64,000 nt of DNA from Cavia porcellus. Its lineage: Eukaryota; Chordata; Mammalia; Rodentia; Caviidae. The DNA is taken from positions 78,997,982 to 79,061,981 of the forward strand of contig NW_026947484.1 in the NCBI RefSeq assembly GCF_034190915.1. The letters are read 5' to 3'. Shown here in pieces: positions 47,030-59,474 of the stretch (positions are counted from its first letter, which is position 1; each line of letters starts with the position of its first letter). Under the pieces are notes generated by a model that saw nothing but the letters and a program-made list of their open reading frames with translations, did no database searches and was not told where the DNA came from. A program made the position numbers and the translations under genes.

Positions 47030-47200
47030 TTAAGAATTCAAATCCTGGCTTCATCAATTACCATACGCTGATGCCTAGGAAGTTATTTAACTCCTCTTGA
47101 CTTCTGTTTACTCATCTATAAAAAAGCAATAATATAATCACTACACATATTGTTAGGAAGATGAAAAGAATTGTTATGCATAAACTTTAACAATTTCTAA
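47030..47200 (+). mobile_element. MIR SINE
   Basis: 'ttcaaatcctggcttcatca', 'ggaagttatttaactcctc', 'gtttactcatctataaaaa' and 'tgttaggaagatgaaaag' give the MIR order in sense. Confidence 0.75.
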
Positions 47201-47399
47201 GAACACACAGTACTGTATTTCCTATTATGATTAGTAATTCCTTCACATTAATTCTGACCTACCTATAACAAACTACTTGGAGTTACCTATAAATTTTCAT
47301 ATTACATAATTTTTATAGCATTCCTATTGTAGCAGGTGAATTTCTGTTTTGCCAAATCTACCGTAATATCTAACCTCTGTAAATGAATAAATAAGTACT

Positions 47400-47690
47400 T
47401 CCTCATTCCTCCCTCTATGGCCTAAGAAGCTGGACTGAATTATTCTTTCTCTCACTATTTTACTTTGTGGACTCTTGTATTACAGCACTTAGTTCCCTTT
47501 ATTTCAAATAAGAATTCACCTATTGGCCTCTTACTGGACTGCGGGCTCTCAGAGGTCTATGACCATGACCTAATCACAGTTATAGCTCCAACAGCTTGCA
47601 CCATGCCTGGCACAGAGTGATCTATCAATAAATATTTGAAAAGCTATGAGTAGCTTAAAGAATGAGCAGTTGAATGAATGAAATCTTGTG
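47400..47690 (+). mobile_element. L2 LINE 3' end
   Basis: 'attacagcacttagttccc', 'ggactgcgggctctcagagg', 'ccatgcctggcacagagtga', 'tcaataaatatttgaaaag' and a terminal 'tgaatgaatgaaa' are the L2 3' terminus. Confidence 0.75.
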
Positions 47691-48503
47691 CTTTATTAGG
47701 AATAAACAAAGAAGAAATTCAAGAAAAATCATAAAGGAGAGTGATATTCAGTCTTGTGGGTCATAAACAGATTACGTTTTAGCAAGCAAATTCAAAAAAT
47801 TGAGGTTTGTGAAGATACATGAATAGAAATGCACACATTTTATTTCAAAGGCAAGGAGGTCATAAATGAAATGTCCATGTTGCCTAATGTCTGCTCCTAA
47901 GGAAACTGTATTTGTATTTCTGTAGATTACAAATATTATATGAGCTCTGTATATACTAAATCTGACAGTCCCTTGAATACTACTGAAAATTGGATGTTCC
48001 AAAATGTCAGGGAATATTCCCATGGAAAATTTTATAGTCAATTGTTTAAAGTCAACTTATCTTCAGAGAATATTTGTGTTTGTCCACAGTGTGATATAGT
48101 CACCTTGCATTTACCCTAAGGCATATAAATCTTTCCTTATGTTAGTTTCCAGGGAGCTACCACAGACTACCAGGGTTACATTTGGTTAGGACCATTGAAA
48201 GTCATAGTCTATCATGACTTCTTTAAAGTCACAGTATAATCTATATATTTTCACAAAATTTCCTTTTTCCATGCATCTGTTGAAAAATACTTCAAAATAA
48301 AACCTTAGCTACTCAATTAAAAGAACAGAAATTCTTTAAAATTACACATTTGAAAGAATCAGTGAATGACAGCAAGAAAAATGGGGGCACTGTTAGGTCA
48401 TGTTCATTTTATTGACTAGATCAAGTAGTTTAATCTCCGTTATTAGAATTGTTAGGTTTTATGGGAATTAGTTATTAAAAAGAACATCTAAATCACTCCA
48501 CAG
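47691..48503. other. Unclassified AT-rich DNA
   Basis: No gene or repeat was recognised. The minus frame at 47772-48041 is not supported as a gene. Confidence 0.4.
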
Positions 48504-48855
48504 TATTAGCCAGTTTTCCATTACTGTGACAAAACAGCTGGGAAAATGAATTTAAAGTAGGAAAAGTATACGTTCAGCTCACCATTTCACAGACTTCAAT
48601 CCACGATCATTTGGCTCTGTTGATTTGGGCCTATTGGAGGATGCCTGGAGGAAGCGTGTCTACCCCACAATGACCAGGAAGCAAAAAGAGAGAAGGGGCT
48701 GAGGCCCCAATGGCCCTTCTAAGTATTCATCCTCAGATACCAAACTCCTTTCCACCATGGCCACCTCTTCAATGCTTCCTCATCGCCTAACAGTAGGCTG
48801 GCAAATCAAGCCCCAAAATACAGACCTCTAGGCTACACGAATCCAAACTGCAGCA
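48504..48855 (-). mobile_element. MaLR-type (ORR1/MT-like) LTR
   Basis: 'ttccattactgtgacaaaac' to 'aatccaaactgcagca' on the plus strand is the inverse LTR with the TG..CA ends expected. No internal region alongside, so a solo LTR. Confidence 0.65.
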
Positions 48856-49439
48856 TTACCTAAAATGGACTGTCACTATCTGAAACAAATTTAACCAGAA
48901 TATCATTATATACCGATCTATTTGCTTGGTTTTTCTGTGTTAAAACATGCAAGTTTCCTGGAGAATGATAAAATAATTTTCCATAACCAAAATGCTTTAA
49001 AATTTATTGTTTTAATCAATAGAAAGTTCTGAAAACGAATCTTTGTCTCATCTTATAGTATAAGTAAATTCATAAAATAGAAAAGAAATGAAAAAATCAC
49101 AAAATACAGCTTAATAATGTTTATAAATTACACATATATTCATAGGGCATGCATATGTTAAACTGCCAAAAATCAACTTTCACTTTCAATAGAAATCAAT
49201 TTCCTCATGTATGAGATTCAACTGCTTCCACCTTTCTATGTCACCTCTTCACACTTTTTACCTTCTAGTAGCGTAGAATGATATATTATTGGACTTATTT
49301 TCTATTTTCTTAGTGACTAATAAATATCAAGGTCTTGTTCTCATTTTAGTAGCTATGTATACACTTTTAAGAAAAATTTATTAATAATGTTTGTTCATTT
49401 GTCTATTGCCTTTTTCTTATTAATTTGTACATATTACTT

Positions 49440-49600
49440 TTTTCTTTTTGGTCTTTTTGCGATATGGTCTCACTGTTCAGTTTGGGCTGGTCTTAAACTC
49501 ACTTTGTAGTACAGGTTGGCCTCAAACCACAACAATCCTCCTGCCTCAGTCTCCTAAGTGCTGGGATTAAAGTCATTCATCACCACACTTTGCTTTGTAC
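49440..49600 (-). mobile_element. B1 SINE
   Basis: 'ggctggtcttaaactcactt', 'caggttggcctcaaaccac' and 'cctcagtctcctaagtgctg' followed by 'ggattaaagtcattcatcac' form the inverse rodent B1. Confidence 0.88.
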
Positions 49601-49817
49601 ATATTCTTTACACAGTTCTGAGTTTTTAAAAAAAGTTATCGGGTGTGTGTGTGTGAGAGAGAGAGAGAGATCAATTTAGTGATGTAGGTCATAGATCTCT
49701 CCTAAGTTTGGGTTCTTCAGAAGTTGAACTTGAAACAATGATTCTTATAGAAAACCTTCATCAGGGAGGGCACTAAGGTGCTTAGGGCCAGATTCACATT
49801 AAGAAATTTAATTGGAA

Positions 49818-49930
49818 GCTGGATGTGGTGGCTCATATCTGTAATCCCAGCACTCGGGAGGCTGAGAGAAAAGGATTGCCATGAGTTTGGGATCAGCCTG
49901 GGCTACAAAGTGAAACCCTGTCTCAAAAAT
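49818..49930 (+). mobile_element. B1 SINE
   Basis: 'gctggatgtggtggctcata' through 'aatcccagcactcgggagg' and 'cagcctgggctacaaagtga' to 'ccctgtctcaaaaa'. Its tail has evolved into the GA tract that follows. Confidence 0.92.
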
Positions 49931-49942
49931 ACATGCAGAGAA

Positions 49943-50022
<80 letters not shown>
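49943..50022. repeat. (GA)n microsatellite, ~80 bp
   Basis: Nearly pure AG repeat downstream of the B1 tail. The 156-codon Arg/Glu-repeat frame across it is not a gene. Confidence 0.95.
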
Positions 50023-50023
<1 letters not shown>

Positions 50024-50096
50024 TTGGAACTGTGGAAAGGGGAGTTTAAATTACAGAGGAATCACAGAGGAGGGAAAAAGAGAGGGTACTGCGGTA

Positions 50097-50140
<44 letters not shown>

Positions 50141-50146
50141 GCGTGT

Positions 50147-50184
<38 letters not shown>
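50097..50184. repeat. (GT)n microsatellite, ~88 bp
   Basis: GT repeat with scattered GC steps (Z-DNA-compatible), 75 bp after the GA tract. Confidence 0.95.
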
Positions 50185-51169
50185 ATCTTTCTGTCTGTCC
50201 CACATGCTGTCTATCCCTGCTAATGTACAGCCATCACTAACAGTTTGATGGATGAGTCCCAGAACATTTTACCTAAACTTTCATACTGCTTTACATAGAA
50301 GCTTCTGGCTCAGAAATATGATCAGCCTGTCTCATGGCAGGCAAGATTGCCAGGGTGCTAATCCACTCAGGAGCAGCTGTCTACACATGTGGGGCAGCAG
50401 ACAGAGTAAACGATCCATGTTTCTCAGTGCTCAGGAAGACAGTTCTGAGCATATCCATCATGTTTTCTCAGGATGCTGGGAACTGAGCCACAGTTCCCGC
50501 ATGAACTTTACTTGATTTCCTTCATTCTCCATGTTATTTCTTTATTCCTTCATTTTTTATTTGTTTTAATTTGGGGTTATTTTCTGAATAAACTATCATG
50601 ACTTAAACTTTATCTTACGGTCTGCATTTATAGATACCTAAACTGAGACCTCTCACCTTCTCAGTTTCTTAGTGGAATTCTTTGGTGAATAAACATTAGT
50701 ACACATTTGTGTATTGACATTTTTAGTAGCAATTTTAATCATCAATTTTCTAGCTCAGTTTGCTTCATTTTGTCAATATTATCAAAAATCCACAGCGCCA
50801 TCACACTGACATCCTGTGTCCACTCTCTGTTCATGGCCTACCAGCATTTTCACAGCAAAGAAAAACAAGACTTGCCAGCAGAAATATAGATTGGCCTATT
50901 TGGAAAAGATGATTTAAATGTCTATTGCAAACAAACACAGCTACAAGTGGAATAGAGCTCACTGAGTTAAGTCTTTAATTTCTCTTCTGCAAAATTCTGT
51001 CAAAATATTATAAGCAGAATTTCAGTCATTCAGTGTATAGGGACAGAGCCATAGCCACTACAATGGTGACTCCTGTCACAGCCCACTCCACTAATAAACA
51101 AGGGTTGTCACCAAACTCAATTGGGATGATTCATGTAACTTTCAAAGATGAAATCAAACATTCTGTTGT
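50185..51169. other. Unclassified DNA
   Basis: Part may be old LTR-like sequence (50230-50520), but no family was recognised. No gene supported. Confidence 0.35.
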
Positions 51170-51275
51170 AGTTTTTTGTTTGTTTTATTTTTTGTACTAG
51201 AAATCAAACTCAGGACCTTAAGCTTGCCAGGACGGTGATTGTGCCACTGGGCTATATCCTGGGTCTCTCTGTCAT
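51170..51275 (-). mobile_element. ID-like SINE
   Basis: 'aaatcaaactcaggacctta', 'agcttgccaggacggtg' and 'ccactgggctatatcctgg' are the inverse of the tRNA-derived family at 11571, with a T-rich (tail) left end. Confidence 0.75.
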
Positions 51276-51914
51276 GTCAATGCTTAGGGAGTTGTGCTGG
51301 TGAACAGCAGCTGGGCATTGCAAATGAATTCTTCAGGATTCATTGAGAATAATACTTGAAGATAGAGTGCTATAATATGATTTTTTATCAATGACTGGAG
51401 ACGTTGGGACAACAGTCTCTGAGATTTGATTTTTATACAATAGGTAATAAGCTAGACAGAGCATTGAATTCAGGCAAAAGGCAAAAATTAGAGAAAAAGT
51501 CTATAAGAAAATAAGTGAATTAGCAGCCATAGTGTTATGGTCTGCATTTATAGTTTGTGATTCTGCGTTTCCTCAAATTTGTATCTTCGTAATCTAGTAC
51601 CAACAGAGCACAAAATGGAACTAAAATATTTTGAATGCATTAATAAACATATAAATAAATGCTGCAACCTGTTGAATATGTTGATTATCTGACATCTAAA
51701 AATATGTTCCATATGAGTCAATGTGTCATGAAAATAAAGAATCTAAGTACTGAACATTTGGAGAGGATTTAATTACTTCTAATGAAATCTTTTGTGAGCA
51801 AAGTTTAAACTCCACATAAAGTGAATAAGTAAATTACCTTTGTATACAAAATGTCAAATACAACTTAAATTCTACTAAGAATACATCACTGTACTATTAC
51901 ATAGTATCTTCCAC

Positions 51915-52690
51915 AATTATTCATGAACATGTATTTATTGATTTTCTCCCACACAAGTTTTGGGCTAAGTTATGGGAATAAAGTGATTTACAGAAAAAAA
52001 GATAGTGTTGGAAAGACAAACAATTACACAAATAAATAATATATGATGATGGAAACACATTATAAAGGAAAAGATAGACATACAATGAGAGATTAGACCA
52101 CAGGCTTGCTAGAGTTCAGTAACAGAACACAGTATTCAGCATGCATTTATTGACTATCTACTATGTACAAGGTACATTGTCTTGGTAACTTTTTTTGTCT
52201 TTGGGATACAGTACCTAACACCAAAACTTTAAGAAGATATTTATTTGGGTTCATGTTTACAGTTCATGGTCAGCCACCTCCAGGGTAGAAACAGAAGGAC
52301 AAAGGGGTCTAACAGAGGAAAAGCTGCTCATACATGGCAAGCAGGAAAGGACCCAGAGAGAGGGGAGGGTCCAAGGAAGGAGACACACTCTTACAGGCTA
52401 TGGCCCCAGTGACTCATTCTTCTGGCCAGTTTCCACCTCCAAACAGCGCACTCATTTCTAAACTCACCAGTGGATGAATCTGTGGATAAATGCAATGCCC
52501 CGTGAACCACTGCCTCCCAAATACATAAGACCTGGAGGGGGGAATTTCAGATCCAAACCATAACACACATCAATTGTTCTAAAAGGAAAACATAGATAAG
52601 ACAAGGCTGTTGCCCTCTGGAAACCTACAACAATGAGCCACGAAAACAAATGATAAATTTCAGTGGGATTAGAGAGTCACAGCAGGATAC
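51915..52690 (-). mobile_element. Ancient L2-like repeat, interrupted by an LTR
   Basis: 'tgactatctactatgtacaa' before 52178 and 'agataagacaaggctgttgc' after 52565 are consecutive parts of a widespread ancient mammalian repeat (L2/MIR-type). A second diverged copy is at 51930-52080. The solo LTR at 52178-52565 sits between. Confidence 0.45.
52178..52565 (-). mobile_element. Solo MaLR LTR
   Basis: The plus strand runs 'tgtcttggtaacttttttt' to 'atccaaaccataaca'. Flanks 'tacat' (52173-52177) and 'cacat' (52566-52570) fit a 5-bp duplication with one change. Confidence 0.82.
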
Positions 52691-52734
52691 ATTCTGACCA
52701 TTTGTTGGCTATCACTGTAAATAATTAAGATAAT

Positions 52735-52920
52735 AGACTTTGAAGGCAAATTTTCTGGTTTCAAGTCTCACTCTACCCTTTTCTGAGGATGACTTGATAT
52801 ATTAGTTAACTTCCCTGATAATGACAATAATTAAGAGGATTCAATGAAATAATAACTACAAAGCTCTTGCACAAGGCCTGGTAGATTGTTAATACTCAAT
52901 AAATATTAGCTGCCAGTATG
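52735..52920 (+). mobile_element. MIR SINE
   Basis: 'agactttgaaggcaaatttt', 'ttagttaacttccctgata', 'ggattcaatgaaataataac', 'caaggcctggtagattg' and 'tactcaataaatattagc' run the full length of MIR in sense. Confidence 0.75.
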
Positions 52921-53464
52921 ATCATTCTTAATTATGTATGCCATGCAACAGATGAGAAACAGCAGATAAGAATAATATTTCCACAGCAAGTAAGTTCAGT
53001 TGACTATATGATATTAACAAGACCAAGATCATGCAAGTGAACTCTCAATAAGTTAATGGCATCTCCCTTTTTTCACTGTCATAGGTTTTAGTCCTTGGTA
53101 CTGTCATATAAATGCATATATCTATCCACAAAGACTTCTGCACAATTAAAATTAAACAAGATATTTCAAATATATCTATGATTATAAGACATTCTAGAAA
53201 AAACACTATCAAAAATTAGACATACATTTGGAGTATTACATGACAATAAAGGTCCTGAAAGTAAGCATTACTCTTCAACCATTAGAATATTTCCACTTAG
53301 GTTGCTATATATTGGAGAAGCATTGAATGAATTAAACTGAACTTGTGAATATTAGCAAAAAATAAATGAATAGAATAAAAGATCTATATACATGGTGTAT
53401 TTTACCATCAACAAGATACTATAAAAAGTATAGAGTTGTGTTGCTGTTTGTGGTTTTATAATCC

Positions 53465-53700
53465 CTTAAAGCAAGAGTTCCCAACTCTTGGGCCTTGTAC
53501 TCATGCTGGTCCACATGGTAGGAGGTAACTGGCAAGCTTTGTCTGTATTAATAATCATTCCTTAGCAGTTGTATTAGAGCTTAAAATCCACTTCCTTTCT
53601 GATCAGTGAAAGGATTAGGTTCTCACAGGAGTGAAAATTGAACTGTGAACTGAAAATAAAAGGGATCTAGGTTGTGGGTACCTGATAAGAATTTGATGCC
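53465..53700 (+). mobile_element. Ancient DNA-transposon (hAT-like) fossil
   Basis: 'gagttcccaactcttgggcc', 'aggattaggttctcacagga' and 'aagggatctaggttgtggg' resemble a common mammalian hAT-type MITE whose ends read 'ttcccaacc..'. The family name is uncertain. Confidence 0.4.
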
Positions 53701-53924
53701 TAATGATCTGAGATAGAGCTGAAGCACTGATTCTAGCACGGGAGAGTGGCTTCAAATGCAGATTAACATTAGAGGAAAGGTTTGACTGCACAGAGATTAT
53801 AATAAATCATTTGTAGACTAATATCAAAATCCTATCAGTGAGTGGCAAGTGACAATATTTGCTGCATCTTGTGGCAGGCTTTATAGTGGCAAGTGAATTG
53901 ATGTACTTTGATCATATACCTAGG

Positions 53925-54267
53925 TGTCATGGTTTATATCTGTGTCCCCCAGGCCTCATGAGTTTGCATTGTGTGTTTGTGATTGGTTCATTGTCTAGTA
54001 CTTAGATTGATGGTGTCAGTGCTCCACCCACATAGGGGTGGAGTCAGGATGTGATGTAATGGCAGGAAGAAGGTGTGTCTTGCTCTTTGTCGGTTCCTGT
54101 TTGCTGTTGGGAACCGCCATGAACTGTGGCCCAGCCATGCCTGCCTGCCTTGGAGCCAACTGAGTGTGGACTGAAACCTCCAAAAACTGTAAGAAATAAA
54201 CCTTTCCTTTCCCAACTTTGGGCTTCAGGTATTTTGTCTCAGCGATGAGTAAAAAGTAACTAAGATA
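53925..54267 (+). repeat. MaLR H2 5' LTR
   Basis: 343 bp, 'tgtcatggtttatatctg' to 'aactaagata'. It has an 'aataaacc' polyadenylation signal near 54196 and a promoter-region candidate between 54040 and 54100. Confidence 0.9.
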
Positions 54268-55294
54268 GAATTTGGTACCGAGGAGTGGGGTCATTTGCTG
54301 TGACTATATCTGACCATGTTTTTCCAGAGGCTTTAGAAATGGCTTGTGGGCAGAATTTGGAAACGTTCAGACATGTCGCCTGGATGCACAGAGCTGGAGC
54401 AGCTTAGGCTGTTCTGTAGAGGAGATTCTGGTCAGAGCTCAGGAGATCAGAAGGCTCATGATAGAAAGCCTCATGGTAAAGACCAGGCTTGGGAGGTTTC
54501 TGCTGGGAAAAAGGACTGCATTGGTTGTTGGACTCCACATGATGTATGTTAATGGCTTGGCAGAAAGTTTGTCTGCATTTTGTTCATGCTCAGAGACTGC
54601 CTAAGACTGAGACAAAGGGCAATGGACTGATTAATCATGAAAAAGAAATTGAAAAGCAATCGAACATTGAGGCTGTGGCATGGCTATTGTTGGGGGCTTT
54701 CAGCCAGCTGTATGTTTCAAATCAAGAGCAAAGAGCCCAGGATAATTTACAATGCTGTGAGTTTGGCCAGAAGGAAAATTCCAGGAAGGCTGTGGGTTGT
54801 AAAGACAGAGTTGAAATCCCCAGAAGTTTGGAAAAGCCAGGAATGTGGATGATCCAAGGAAAGCTGCAAAAAGCAAGCAGAAAGGATTTAAGAGAGAAGC
54901 TGTGGGAGCTGATATCCCTGAAAGTGCCATGGGGGTGGAATCACCCAAGCCTTTTGGAGCTTGCAACCAGATTGCTTCAGATGCTGAGCATGGAACTCTA
55001 GGACTTCACCCTGCTGGATATTGGACTTGCTTTGTTTCCAATGCTTTATATTCCCCTGCTTGTAACTTTTGGAATGGTAATGTTTATCTTGTGCCTTTTC
55101 ATTTGAGAAATGTTTAACCTTGTTTCATTTGTACAGGGACTTACAGTTAACAGTTTGCCACAGATCTTGGAAGAGACTTGGGACTTGGACTTTTCAGCAA
55201 TGCTGAAGCTGTTAGGACTTTGGCAACTCTTGGAGGTGGACTAAATGTCTTTTGTATAAAGGATGAACATGAGTCCTGGGGGCCAGGGGTGGAA

Positions 55295-55660
55295 TGTCAT
55301 GGTTTATATCTGTGTCCCCCATGAGTTTGCATTGTGTATTTGTGATTGGTTCATTGTCTAGTGCTTGGATTGAGGGTGTCAGTGCTCCACCCACATAGGG
55401 GTGGAGCCAGGGTGTGATGTAATGGCAGGAAGAAGGTGTTTCTTGCTCTTTGCTGGTTCCTGTTTGCTGTGGCATGGCTATTGTTGGGGGCTTTCAGCCA
55501 GCTGTATGTTTCAAAACTGTGGCCCAGCCATGCCTGCCTGCCTTGGAGCCAACTGAGTGTGGACAGAAACCTCCAAAAACTGTAAGAAATAAACCTTTCC
55601 TTTCCCAAATTTGGGCTTCAGGTATTTTGTCTCAGCGACAAGTAAAAAGTAACTAAGACA
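55295..55660 (+). repeat. MaLR H2 3' LTR with internal-derived patch
   Basis: 366 bp. It lacks 7 bp ('aggcctc') near its start that the 5' LTR has. In the middle, a ~50-bp stretch (55466-55515) is identical to the internal region at 54672-54721 and takes the place of about 15 bp around the 'gggaaccgccatg' segment of the 5' LTR. Confidence 0.9.
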
Positions 55661-55724
55661 CTAGGGCAAACCTCAAACATTTAGCAATTTACCCTGAGCA
55701 TCACCCCATCTCTATGGTACCAAA

Positions 55725-55900
55725 TTTTTCTTATTGCTGAGCCAAATATCTGACACCCAAAGTTAAAGAAGGAAAGTTTATTTAGCTCACAGTTTTTAGA
55801 GGCTTCAGTCCATTATAGGCTGGCTCCAAAGCAGAGTAGCATGACAGAGGGGCATCACAGTAGAGAAACAGTTCATTGTAGGCTGAAGGCAGTAAAAAGT
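55725..55900 (-). mobile_element. MaLR LTR fragment
   Basis: 'ttgctgagccaaatatctga', 'gtttatttagctcacagttt' and 'cattataggctggctccaaa' are inverse LTR landmarks. Truncated. Confidence 0.6.
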
Positions 55901-55954
55901 TAAAAACAGCAAAGCATCAAGTGGCAAATGACCACAGCAGCCCTCTTTTATTTC

Positions 55955-57011
55955 ATATCCAGGCAGGGGCAGCTGTGGAGTCAGGAAAGCTACACTGAGA
56001 TCTTAGAAGGCCTGGAAGGCGAGGCGGTGTGCCAAAGAGGGCAGTGTGTGAAGCCGTGACTGTGAAGTGATGGTACAGTGAAGACCACAGAAGCCTGGAG
56101 AAGCCAGGAATAGGGGTCATCTGAGGAAAGCTGCAAGTAATGAGCAAAGTCAGCTCAAGAAAGAAGCCAAGGGAAGTACAACCATCTGCAGTGCTGCAGA
56201 ACTAGAGTCACATAAAATCTTTGGAGTTCACATCTTGTCACAGACAGCCTCAGACGCTTGATATGGAACTATAGGACTTAGTTTTTGCCCTGCTGGATTT
56301 TGGACTTGCTTTGATACCACTCCCTTCTATCTCTATATTTGGAATGGGAATGTTTATTTTGTGCCATGGTACTCTTGAAGTCTTCAACACTCTTTTCATT
56401 TGTACAGGGTCTCAAAGCTGAGAGTTTGCATTAAAACTCAGAGGAGAATTTAGACTTGTATTTTGTTAGGAATGCTGAAACTGTTAAAACTTTGACAACA
56501 CTTAGAGATGGACTAAATGTCTTTTATACAAAGGAATATGCATGAGTTCTGGAGTGCGGGGCAAATGTTATGGCTTGTACCTAGATATCCCTCCAAAACT
56601 TCATGTGGTCAGAGATGGGACTTCTCAGGTGTGGTTGTTTCTATAATGTGTGATTCTGGGATTAAGGATGTAATGCTGATATTGACTCATGGTGTGATAC
56701 AAGGATTAAGGGTGCCCCAACCTGAATTTGAGTGCTACCACCCCATTAGGGCACACAGCCTGGATAAAATATAAATGACAGAAAGAGGGTTTCTGTGGTC
56801 ACTTGTTACTTGCTGCTTATAGCTTGCTGCTTGTTATTTTTTCTGTCTTCTGCCTTCCATGATCTCTTTCTCCTCTGTGATGTCATCAGGGCTTTGAGCC
56901 AAATGACTATGAGCCAAAACCTCTATAAACTTTTAGCTAAAATAAATCTTTCTTCTTTTAACTTTGAGTGTTAGGTATTTTGACTCAGAAACAAGACAAG
57001 TAACTAAAATA
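55955..57011 (+). mobile_element. MaLR element H3, 5' truncated
   Basis: Internal part 55955-56565 parallels H1 7080-7694 ('ggcagtgtgtgaagccgtga', 'gaagccaggaataggggtc', 'tttggacttgctttgat'). The 3' LTR is 56566-57011 ('tgttatggcttgtacc' to 'taactaaaata'). It is longer (446 bp) than the H1 and H2 LTRs. Confidence 0.75.
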
Positions 57012-58834
57012 GTGAGTTTGTCATTGTTGAAAACAGGGTAATGATGCTTGATTTTGAAACACGTATTTTTCAGGAGAATGTGTGACAGGAAATGCTACAT
57101 GCATCTTTGTTGCCAGTCAACACCATACCTCCAGAAGTAGACAAGTCTTTGAGAAAAACTGGATTGGTTATTTATTAACTATAGGATACCATATGGACTT
57201 CTCTCTCTGAATACAGAGTAATGACCCCCCACACACACTTTAGCTAAACCTGGCCCTATCTCCATGCACTGAGATGTACAGAGCAGGCTAAGCTATTTCC
57301 TTTTCCCTTCAACTGGCTCTAAACAATGTAAATATGGATGGATGAGGTACTGATGTGTAATCTTTAATGCCAAGTGACAGGCCTGTTTCCTTGCCTGTCC
57401 CCTTTTAAATGGTTGAGCCCAAAAAGATGACAGAGCCAACAGCTCCAAGAATGTCAACTGGGTTTGAGACTCAAGATAAGAGGCTATGACCCTAGGACAA
57501 AAAAAGTCTACATATCAAAACTAAAGCACCAATCCCCTAAAACATTAGAAGCTACCTCAATTGTGTGATGCAGATTGGTCTTTCTACATATCTTTTTCTC
57601 TGCATATTGCAGAAGTGTTTCCTGGCTCCTAGCTAGCTCAGCTTACATTGCTCAAGTGATTCCCACCATGCTCACCATCATTCATCCTTGAAATACTCCT
57701 TTCTCCACAAATTATAAATTCTGGATTAGGTCTTGGGTTGAGGCTTTTATTCTGTAAACCCTCATTTGGACTGGACTCAGAACCTCTTGGCTGCCCATAA
57801 CTGTAAATATGTCTTAGTACCTTTATTCTTACTGTAGGTTGCATTGGAGGTGATAGAGTAAAGTTAACTCACCAAAATTCCAACAATGTGTCCATGGGAT
57901 TATAAATACAAACTTTTCAAATCACAAGGAGGACAAAACAAAGGCCTCTATAGGTAGCAGTATACATCTGGAGACTGTAGCTGTCATGACTGCACAGCTT
58001 TCTGGTTTCACAGCTTTTGTCATAGAGATCATTTCCTAATCTGACTGGCTGAGAAATGTCACCTGAACTTAACATTGTGTAAGATGTAATTAAAATTATC
58101 AACCACAATAAAATACACAGAAATGAGATGGATTTCTAAAAGCAGATCACTGGCCAGACATGTTGAGTTATGAGAGCCACTCCAGAGATTTATTCTAGAA
58201 AAACTCACCAGCAGCACATCTTAGTGACACAGGATGGATTGCAAAACTTGCTTACCCTTGTGACATATTCAAACTTTTCAGTGAAAGAGATCTAACATTT
58301 CAGGGAAGAAAGATAATGCATTCAAGTTGGCAGATAAAGGGGCTTCATTAAAAGACAAGGTGGAATTATGGGGAAAAGTGAACGCTGGAATTTTTGACAT
58401 TCATTGGCACAGATTTTAAAAGAGTCCAAGACAGAGCCTTTTTTCTCCTAATCAGTGCATGATCACCAATCCAGCTTTCAGAAGAATTAGAGCATTACTT
58501 CTCAATCACATAAGACTCCCCCCGCAAAGTGCCGAGGAGAGGATCTGCAACCAGTTTTTCAATATGCCAGCTAACTAGACTTTGTCTATGTTATAATAAA
58601 ATCAACTGCTTGAGACCACAAATGACAGTGGCCTTAAAAGTATGTCTGCTATAACGTGAAATCCTCATATATCTGAGTTAAGTCAAGATGGAATCATCTC
58701 AAGCTTGCTACAAAAGCACTGAAAAGCTTGCTTTTATTTCCAACATTCTATCTTTGTGAGGTAAGATTTTCTGTAATAGTGGCAAATAAATGAGATTACA
58801 GAGTATCTACCAGAAATAAATAACATTTTAGATG
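57012..58834. other. Unclassified DNA
   Basis: No gene, RNA or repeat family was recognised over about 1.8 kb. Short frames (57638-57844, 57917-58108 minus) lack support. Candidate unique sequence. Confidence 0.4.
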
Positions 58835-59100
58835 TCAGTCGCTCCCATCACCTCCTGTTGGGGCCATCTCATTTCAGTGTTCCACTGATTCTGAATTATA
58901 GTAAGTTGAATGATTATTTCATTTTTAAGGAAAGCACAATGTAATAATAATAGAAATAAAGTACACAAAAATGTATTTCTTTTGCATCTGCCAGAAAAAA
59001 GTCCTCTTTCCCTGATCTGTGGAAAAATTGTGTTCCACAAAATCATACCTGGTGCTAAAAAGATTAGGGACCATGTGCCAAGAGAATTTGCACCACGTGC
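58835..59100 (-). mobile_element. Ancient hAT-like fossil
   Basis: 'gaaaaattgtgttccacaaa' and 'cctggtgctaaaaagattag' followed by 'ggaccatgtgcc' resemble the inverse of the family at 53465. Assignment is tentative. Confidence 0.4.
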
Positions 59101-59474
59101 CATTTTCAGAGCTTCTGACCTGATGGCAGCCTTCAGACTATGTTATACAGAGTAGGCAAAACTTTGAAAGTAAATACTGAGAATTTATGACTAGAAGAAC
59201 AAAAGCATATAATATAGACACAAATATAGCTGCCATATAGTGAGAACACATGCCTTGAAAGAAGTGGGCTAGAGAAAAAGGTGCCAGTTCTATGGATAAA
59301 GAGCCATGCATGGATACAGAGAAGCAGAGTTAATTACTTTAGTGAATCAAAATGAAATAAACTGAGAATTAGGCATCTGATCAAGCAGCAGGATTTGCAA
59401 TTTGAGCACAAACATGTTACTTATCACATTTAAAGAATCATTTTTGGAATAATATTATAAAGTTCAGGTGCCTG

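Larger units (their letters stand above)
53925..55660 (+). mobile_element. Complete MaLR element H2 with perfect 5-bp duplication
   Basis: 5' LTR 53925-54267, PBS 'tggtaccgaggagtgggg' (54273-54290), internal region, purine tract 'ggggtggaa', 3' LTR 55295-55660. 'ctagg' occurs at both flanks (53920-53924 and 55661-55665). The two LTRs differ by several percent, so it is younger than H1. The internal region aligns with H1 in blocks ('tgtgactatatctgaccatg', 'cttttcagcaatgctgaa'). No gag, pol or env was recognised; frames of up to 151 codons have no known domain. The 3' LTR has a copied internal patch. Confidence 0.92.

Noticed and set aside
49778..50248. 156-codon ORF with Arg-Glu and Val-Cys repeats
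   Set aside because: It is a B1 SINE followed by GA and GT microsatellites translated in one frame; not a gene.
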